Origin: Mediterranea massiliensis
Lineage (GTDB): Bacteria > Bacteroidota > Bacteroidia > Bacteroidales > Bacteroidaceae
Direction: 5' to 3'
DNA length: 10,653 nt
Assembly: GCA_958402075.1 (NCBI GenBank)
Contig: CATXSD010000087.1
Location: 1 to 10,653, forward strand
In this document: piece after piece, positions 6,623 to 10,653 of the stretch
How the letters are laid out: the number at the start of each line of letters is the position of its first letter
How positions within the stretch are numbered: position 1 is the first letter of the stretch
The notes under the pieces: model-generated
The model's input: the letters and a program-made list of their open reading frames with translations, nothing else
What the model was told of the DNA's origin: nothing
The model's database searches: none
Translations under genes and position numbers: made by a program

Positions 6623-8122
6623 TTAATAATCGAACTTCATGCGGTTGAGAAAAGCCACCGTCTTGTGGATTTCCTTGTACATCACGATGTCTTCCCGCAC
6701 GAAAGGCACTTCTTTCCGATAGGCATGCAGGAAGCGTTCGAGCACGGGCGAAGTTTTGGCCGGACGGCGGAAGTCGATGCCCTGGGCAGCGTTCATCAGC
6801 TCGATGGCCAGGATGTGTTCCAGGTTGTCCATCACGCGGTAGAGCTTGGTGGCGGCATTGGCCCCCATACTGACGTGGTCTTCCTGGCCGTTGCTCGACA
6901 CGATGGAATCGCTGCTGGCGGCATAGCAGTACATCTTGTTCTGGCTCACCATCGAAGCGGCGGCATACTGCGGTATCATGAAGCCCGAGTTCAGTCCCGG
7001 ATTGGCCACCAGAAATTCGGGCAGACCGCGCAGGCCCATGATGAGTTGCGCCACGCGCCGTTCGGAGATGTTGCCCAGTTCGGCCAGGGCGATGCACAGG
7101 AAGTCGTAGGCAATGGCCAGCGGCTGTCCGTGGAAGTTACCGCCCGAGATGATGAGGTCTTCGTCGGGGAAGATGGTGGGGTTGTCGGTGACGGAATTGA
7201 TTTCGGTGAACAGCACCGATGCCACGTAGCGGATGGCATCTTTCGTGGCTCCATGCACCTGCGGAATGCAGCGGAAGGAATAAGGATCCTGCACATGCTG
7301 CTTGGGGCGAGCTATCAGCTCACTGCCTTCCAGCAGTTTGCGGAAAGCGGCACCCGTCTCGATCTGTCCCCGGTGGGGACGTATCTGCTGGATGCAGTCC
7401 ATGAAGGGGTCGATGCGGCCGTCAAAGGCTTCGAGCGACAGGGCGGCAATCAGGTCGGCCCGCCGCGAGAGGCGCTGTGCCTTGAGGATGGCAAACACGC
7501 CATTGGCACTCATGAACTGGGTACCGTTGAGCAAAGCCAGTCCTTCCTTGCTCTTCAGCTTGACAGGCTCCCAGCCGAACTCATCGAGCACACTGATGGC
7601 CTCGCACTTCTTTCCCTTGTAGTAGACGTCGCCCACGCCGATGAGGGGCAGGAAGAGGTTGGCCAGCGGAGCGAGGTCGCCCGAAGCACCCAGCGAACCG
7701 CGGTCGTAGACAATGGGAAGGACATCGTTGTTGAAGAAGTCGAGGATGCGCTGCACGGTGATGACCTGCACACCGCTGTGACCCAGCGACAGGGCATGGG
7801 CCTTGAGGAGCATCATCAGCTTGACGATGACGGGCTTGATTTCCTCGCCCACACTGCAGGCATGGCTCTTGATGAGGTTTTCCTGCAGGGTTTCGAGCTC
7901 GTCGGGCGAGATATTCTTGTTGCACAACGAACCGAAGCCGGTGGTGATGCCATACAGCGGGACATCGGACTCGGCAATCTTCCGGTCCAGATAGTCGCGG
8001 CAGCGCTGGATGCGTTCGCGGGCCTCGGGAGCCAGCTCCAGCTTGATGTTTTCGTTGATGATGCGTTCGAGGAGGTCGAAGGTCAGCTCGCCCGAACCTA
8101 TCTGATAGACATTCCTGCTCAT
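6623..8122 (-). CDS. hutH: Histidine ammonia-lyase
   Basis: A 499-residue cytoplasmic enzyme that deaminates L-histidine to trans-urocanate and ammonia (EC 4.3.1.3), the first step of histidine degradation. The segment GSLGASGDLAPLANL contains Ala146-Ser147-Gly148, the tripeptide that cyclises to the MIO electrophile. Other family landmarks are YGITTGFGSL (Tyr57), the IPQVHGATKDA stretch, GNFHGQPLA, and SNGQEDHVSMGANAA. Length and motif positions match bacterial HutH. The ATG at 8122 overlaps the stop of the cyclodeaminase gene as ATGA, indicating translational coupling. It is the last gene of the hut operon in the window, followed by an intrinsic terminator. Nothing appears truncated or mutated. 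Confidence 0.97.
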   Translation of the reverse strand: MSRNVYQIGSGELTFDLLERIINENIKLELAPEARERIQRCRDYLDRKIAESDVPLYGITTGFGSLCNKNISPDELETLQENLIKSHACSVGEEIKPVIVKLMMLLKAHALSLGHSGVQVITVQRILDFFNNDVLPIVYDRGSLGASGDLAPLANLFLPLIGVGDVYYKGKKCEAISVLDEFGWEPVKLKSKEGLALLNGTQFMSANGVFAILKAQRLSRRADLIAALSLEAFDGRIDPFMDCIQQIRPHRGQIETGAAFRKLLEGSELIARPKQHVQDPYSFRCIPQVHGATKDAIRYVASVLFTEINSVTDNPTIFPDEDLIISGGNFHGQPLAIAYDFLCIALAELGNISERRVAQLIMGLRGLPEFLVANPGLNSGFMIPQYAAASMVSQNKMYCYAASSDSIVSSNGQEDHVSMGANAATKLYRVMDNLEHILAIELMNAAQGIDFRRPAKTSPVLERFLHAYRKEVPFVREDIVMYKEIHKTVAFLNRMKFDY

Positions 8123-8748
8123 ACGCGTAATTCTTGGGTGATGGATTCCAGCAAACGGGCTTCTTCGTCGCAGGCTTTCCGCTCGAGGTCGTCGGCCTCG
8201 GCCTGCAGGGCAGCCACAAACTCCTTGTCTTTCAGCGAGCCCAGATTGATGCGGACGTTGAGCAACGCGCCCAACACCGCATTGCGGGCAGACATCATGG
8301 CCACACAGGCATCGGTCACGGCATTGCGGTTGCCGTTGCGGGCCACGTAGGCCAGGGCGGGCATCAGGGCAAAGGCCTTGCGGGCCACTTCCATCGGCAC
8401 CAGGGCCGCCTGTCGGGTAGCCTCCTGGATGGCCGCACTGCGGGCCGCCTTTTCTTCGTCGGTAGCCTTGGGCATCTTGAAGCAGGCAAATACGCGGTCG
8501 TAGGCCTCGGAGTCGCGGTCGATGTCGGCCGTAAAGCCTTCACGCGCGGCAGAGAGGTCGGCCGCCACACGCTCCATCTCGGCCCAGCTGGCTTCGTAGT
8601 TCTTCTTGCCCACGGTGAGCCGGGCCACCATGGCTCCCAAGGCCGAGGCCAATGCGCCACTCAAGGCGGCCACACTGCCGCCCCCGGGTACGGGGTCGCT
8701 GCCCGCCACTTTATCCAAAAAATCGGTTACTTTCAGTTCTGTCAACAT
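8119..8748 (-). CDS. fchA: Formimidoyltetrahydrofolate cyclodeaminase
   Basis: A 209-residue protein of the FTCD C-terminal (cyclodeaminase/cyclohydrolase) family. It converts 5-formimino-tetrahydrofolate to 5,10-methenyl-tetrahydrofolate and ammonia (EC 4.3.1.4), completing the capture of the histidine-derived one-carbon unit. Visible family motifs are DPVPGGGSVAALSGALASAL (about residues 18-37), DIDRDSEAYDRVF, and NGNRNAVTDACVA. In mammals this domain is fused to the formiminotransferase. Here it is a stand-alone gene separated from ftcD by hutI, so this is a natural split and not a broken gene. The start at 8748 follows a 51-bp AT-rich gap after hutI with no promoter match; the 3' end overlaps hutH by 4 bp. 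The name fchA is by function, from clostridial usage. Confidence 0.93.
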   Translation of the reverse strand: MLTELKVTDFLDKVAGSDPVPGGGSVAALSGALASALGAMVARLTVGKKNYEASWAEMERVAADLSAAREGFTADIDRDSEAYDRVFACFKMPKATDEEKAARSAAIQEATRQAALVPMEVARKAFALMPALAYVARNGNRNAVTDACVAMMSARNAVLGALLNVRINLGSLKDKEFVAALQAEADDLERKACDEEARLLESITQELRV

Positions 8749-8799
8749 GGTATTACATTTTTATTAAGGGTGATACAATCATAAAATCAGTTCCATCCG

Positions 8800-10053
8800 T
8801 CAGGCAATGGGCCAGATGACCCCTTCCTTGATGGTGGTATAGACGCAGTTCATGCCCACATAGTAGGGCAGGAAGTGATAGTTGTCCGTATCGAGCACGG
8901 CAAAGTCGCCCTTCTTGCCCACCTCGATGCTGCCGATGCGGTCGGCCCGGTTCAGTGCCGCCGCGCCGTTCAGCGTCAGGGCAGTGATGGCCTCCTCCAC
9001 GGACATCTGCATGTAGATGCAGGCCAGGGCAAAGGTCAGCGGGATGGAGCCGGAGAAACAGCTGCCGGGATTCAGGTCGGTGGCCAGGGCCACGGCACAG
9101 CCGGCGTCAATCATCTGCCGGGCACGGGCATAAGGCTCGCGCAGGGCGAAAGCCGTCAGCGGCAGCAGCGTGGCCACCACGCCCCGCGAGGCCATCGCCT
9201 CGATGTCGGCGTCGGAGGCATGGAGCAGGTGGTCGGCCGAAACGGCTCCCAGCTCGGCAGCCAGACCGGCTCCGCCCAGGGGAACAATCTCGTCGGCATG
9301 CAGTTTCAGGGCCAGGCCCTGTTCGCGGGCGGCCAGCAACAGGCGACGCGACTGTTCGAGGGAGAAGACGCCCTCCTCGCAGAACACGTCGCAGAACTCG
9401 GCCAGCCCGTTCTTCACCACACAGGGCAGGACCTCGCGCATCAGGAAGTCCACATAGTCGTCCGTCCGCCCCGCATACTCCACAGGCACGGCATGGGCGC
9501 CCAGGAAGGTGGGCACCACGTCCACCCGCCGGTGCTCGTCACGCGCCAGACTCTGCATCACCTTCAGTTGGAGTAGTTCGGTGGGCTTGTCGAGCCCGTA
9601 GCCGCTCTTCCCCTCGACGGTGGTGACACCCATGGCCGACATGCGCTTCAGAAAGTCCTCGGCACGGGCACGCAGGCGGATGAAGTTGCTGGCGCGGGTA
9701 GCCTTCACGGTGCTGACGATGCCGCCGCCCCGCTGCATGATGCTCATATAACTCTCTCCCCTGAGCCGCCAGGAGAATTCCTCGGCCCGCTCGCCGCCGA
9801 ACACGAAGTGGGTGTGCGAATCCACAAAGCCGGGCAGCACACACCGTCCGCGGGCATTGTAGTGCCAATAGTGCTGGTAATAGCCGTCACGGCTCTCGCC
9901 ACGGTTGGACCCCACGTAAGTGATGAGGCCGTCCGTCACTTCGACCGTCGCATTCTCCAGCACCTGCACTTCCGCCATCTCCCGGCCTTTCCGGGCCGAG
10001 AAACCGGTCGGGGTGACCACACGGGCATTGAATATAATCAGGTTTTCTGCCAT
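8800..10053 (-). CDS. hutI: Imidazolonepropionase
   Basis: A 417-residue amidohydrolase-superfamily enzyme that opens 4-imidazolone-5-propanoate to N-formimino-L-glutamate (EC 3.5.2.7), the third step of histidine degradation. Metal and active-site motifs are all present: GFVDSHTHFVFGGERAEEF (His80, His82), GAHAVP (His187), LHADEI (His252), SADHLLHAS (His275) and ATDLNPGS (Asp326). Length is normal. The ATG at 10053 is supported by GGAGG (10064-10060) 6 bases upstream, and the gene begins 12 bp after the ftcD stop. Its place between the two folate enzymes follows the pathway: its product is the FtcD substrate. Confidence 0.97.
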   Translation of the reverse strand: MAENLIIFNARVVTPTGFSARKGREMAEVQVLENATVEVTDGLITYVGSNRGESRDGYYQHYWHYNARGRCVLPGFVDSHTHFVFGGERAEEFSWRLRGESYMSIMQRGGGIVSTVKATRASNFIRLRARAEDFLKRMSAMGVTTVEGKSGYGLDKPTELLQLKVMQSLARDEHRRVDVVPTFLGAHAVPVEYAGRTDDYVDFLMREVLPCVVKNGLAEFCDVFCEEGVFSLEQSRRLLLAAREQGLALKLHADEIVPLGGAGLAAELGAVSADHLLHASDADIEAMASRGVVATLLPLTAFALREPYARARQMIDAGCAVALATDLNPGSCFSGSIPLTFALACIYMQMSVEEAITALTLNGAAALNRADRIGSIEVGKKGDFAVLDTDNYHFLPYYVGMNCVYTTIKEGVIWPIA

Positions 10054-10059
10054 AGCCTT

Positions 10060-10064
10060 CCTCC
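10060..10064 (-). promoter_or_regulatory. Shine-Dalgarno site of hutI
   Basis: GGAGG on the minus strand lies 6 bases before the hutI ATG at 10053, between the ftcD stop and hutI. It supports this start over later in-frame codons. Confidence 0.6.
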
Positions 10065-10065
10065 G

Positions 10066-10653
10066 TCATTCTTCCATGATCCGGGCTTCCAGCACCTGGC
10101 GCAGGGAGAAGTTCTCCAGTCCGAGGTAATAGGAAGCGGTGTCTATCAGCGCCTCCATCGGCACCAGGCCGATGATTTCACTGCCCACGATGCTCACGCC
10201 GTAGCGGCGGGCCTCGATGCGCACCAGCTCGAAGGCACGGTAGAGAGCCGTGCGGGTATAGTCGGTCATGTTGATGGACACCTGCGTGATGCCGCGGTCC
10301 TTCAGTTCCACGCCCATGGCCTTGCAGTAGCGCAGGCCGCCGCCGATGAAGCGGATCTTCTTGGCGATGTCGTGGGCTATCTCCAGGCTGGGTGTCGAGA
10401 GGTTGATGTTGTAGGCCACCAGCGGCATGCGGGCTCCGATGGCCACGGTACCGGCCGTCGGATGGCGTTCGGCAGGGCCGAAGTCGGGCCTCCACTCGGG
10501 CTGGTGTATCTTCTCGGCCATGCCTTCGAATTCGCCCTTGCGGATGGCGGCCAGGTTTTCCCGGTGGGGAGCCGTGGCCGACTTTTCGTAGAGGAACACG
10601 GGCAGGCCGTACCGCCAGGGCACTTCCTCGCCCACGTCCCGCGACAGGGCAAT
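10066..10653 (-). CDS. ftcD: Glutamate formimidoyltransferase, partial (N-terminus outside window)
   Basis: The C-terminal 195 residues of an enzyme that transfers the formimino group from N-formimino-L-glutamate to tetrahydrofolate (EC 2.1.2.5). The reading frame is open to the window edge (first residues IALSRDVGEEVPWRYGLPVFLYE), so the true start, roughly 100 residues earlier judging by the family length near 300, is missing. Recognisable stretches are GEFEGMAEKI, PEWRPDFGPAERHPTAGTVAIGAR, LVAYNINLSTP, GGLRYCKAMGVELKDRG, QVSINMTDYTRTALYRAFELV and GSEIIGLVP. A GTG at 10635 is an internal codon, not a credible start. It is the most upstream hut gene visible; hutU probably lies further up. 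Confidence 0.95.
   Translation of the reverse strand: MALSRDVGEEVPWRYGLPVFLYEKSATAPHRENLAAIRKGEFEGMAEKIHQPEWRPDFGPAERHPTAGTVAIGARMPLVAYNINLSTPSLEIAHDIAKKIRFIGGGLRYCKAMGVELKDRGITQVSINMTDYTRTALYRAFELVRIEARRYGVSIVGSEIIGLVPMEALIDTASYYLGLENFSLRQVLEARIMEE

Noticed and set aside
6665..8350. 561-codon open frame antisense to hutH and the cyclodeaminase gene
   Set aside because: It spans two well-identified genes on the other strand. Its His/Gly/Val-rich composition is typical of reverse-strand shadows in GC-rich genes.
10066..10635. ftcD as a complete 189-codon gene starting at GTG 10635
   Set aside because: The family is about 300 residues and the conserved reading continues upstream to the window edge, so the gene is cut by the window, not short.

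Overview
The window looks like a chromosomal segment from a gut-type member of the Bacteroidales (Bacteroides/Phocaeicola-like). The reasons are: Bacteroidetes-type -7 promoter boxes (TAnnTTTG) upstream of two transcription units; starts that mostly lack Shine-Dalgarno sequences; a lipoprotein GH20 hexosaminidase; and a histidine-degradation operon in which the formiminotransferase and cyclodeaminase are separate genes flanking hutI. Genus and species cannot be fixed from the sequence alone.

Layout. Positions 1-392 are non-coding and hold a GC-rich hairpin (18-40), a six-copy 22-bp imperfect tandem repeat (108-239) and a likely promoter (350-357) for the only + strand gene, a lipoprotein beta-N-acetylhexosaminidase (393-2051). 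That gene converges, with a 2-bp gap, on a minus-strand operon that reads tetR (6491-5847), SGNH hydrolase 1 (5838-4462), SGNH hydrolase 2 (4478-3528), MBOAT acyltransferase (3568-2054). The hexosaminidase terminator appears to lie inside the 3' end of the MBOAT gene (2134-2170). Further right, also on the minus strand, is the distal part of a histidine-utilisation operon: ftcD (partial, runs off the window), hutI, a cyclodeaminase gene (fchA) and hutH. It ends at a strong intrinsic terminator (6585-6548) whose T-tract runs directly into the -7 box of the tetR operon.

How the genes work together. The hut genes convert histidine to urocanate (HutH) and imidazolone propionate to formiminoglutamate (HutI). 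They then pass the formimino group to tetrahydrofolate (FtcD) and release ammonia to give methenyl-tetrahydrofolate (cyclodeaminase). Urocanate hydratase (HutU) is not in the window and is probably upstream of ftcD, beyond position 10653. The tetR-SGNH-SGNH-MBOAT operon has the composition of an extracytoplasmic acyl-transfer (O-acetylation) system: a membrane-bound O-acyltransferase plus two related exported SGNH enzymes, under a co-transcribed TetR regulator. Its glycan substrate is unknown. This is the least characterised part of the window and the best candidate for new biology.
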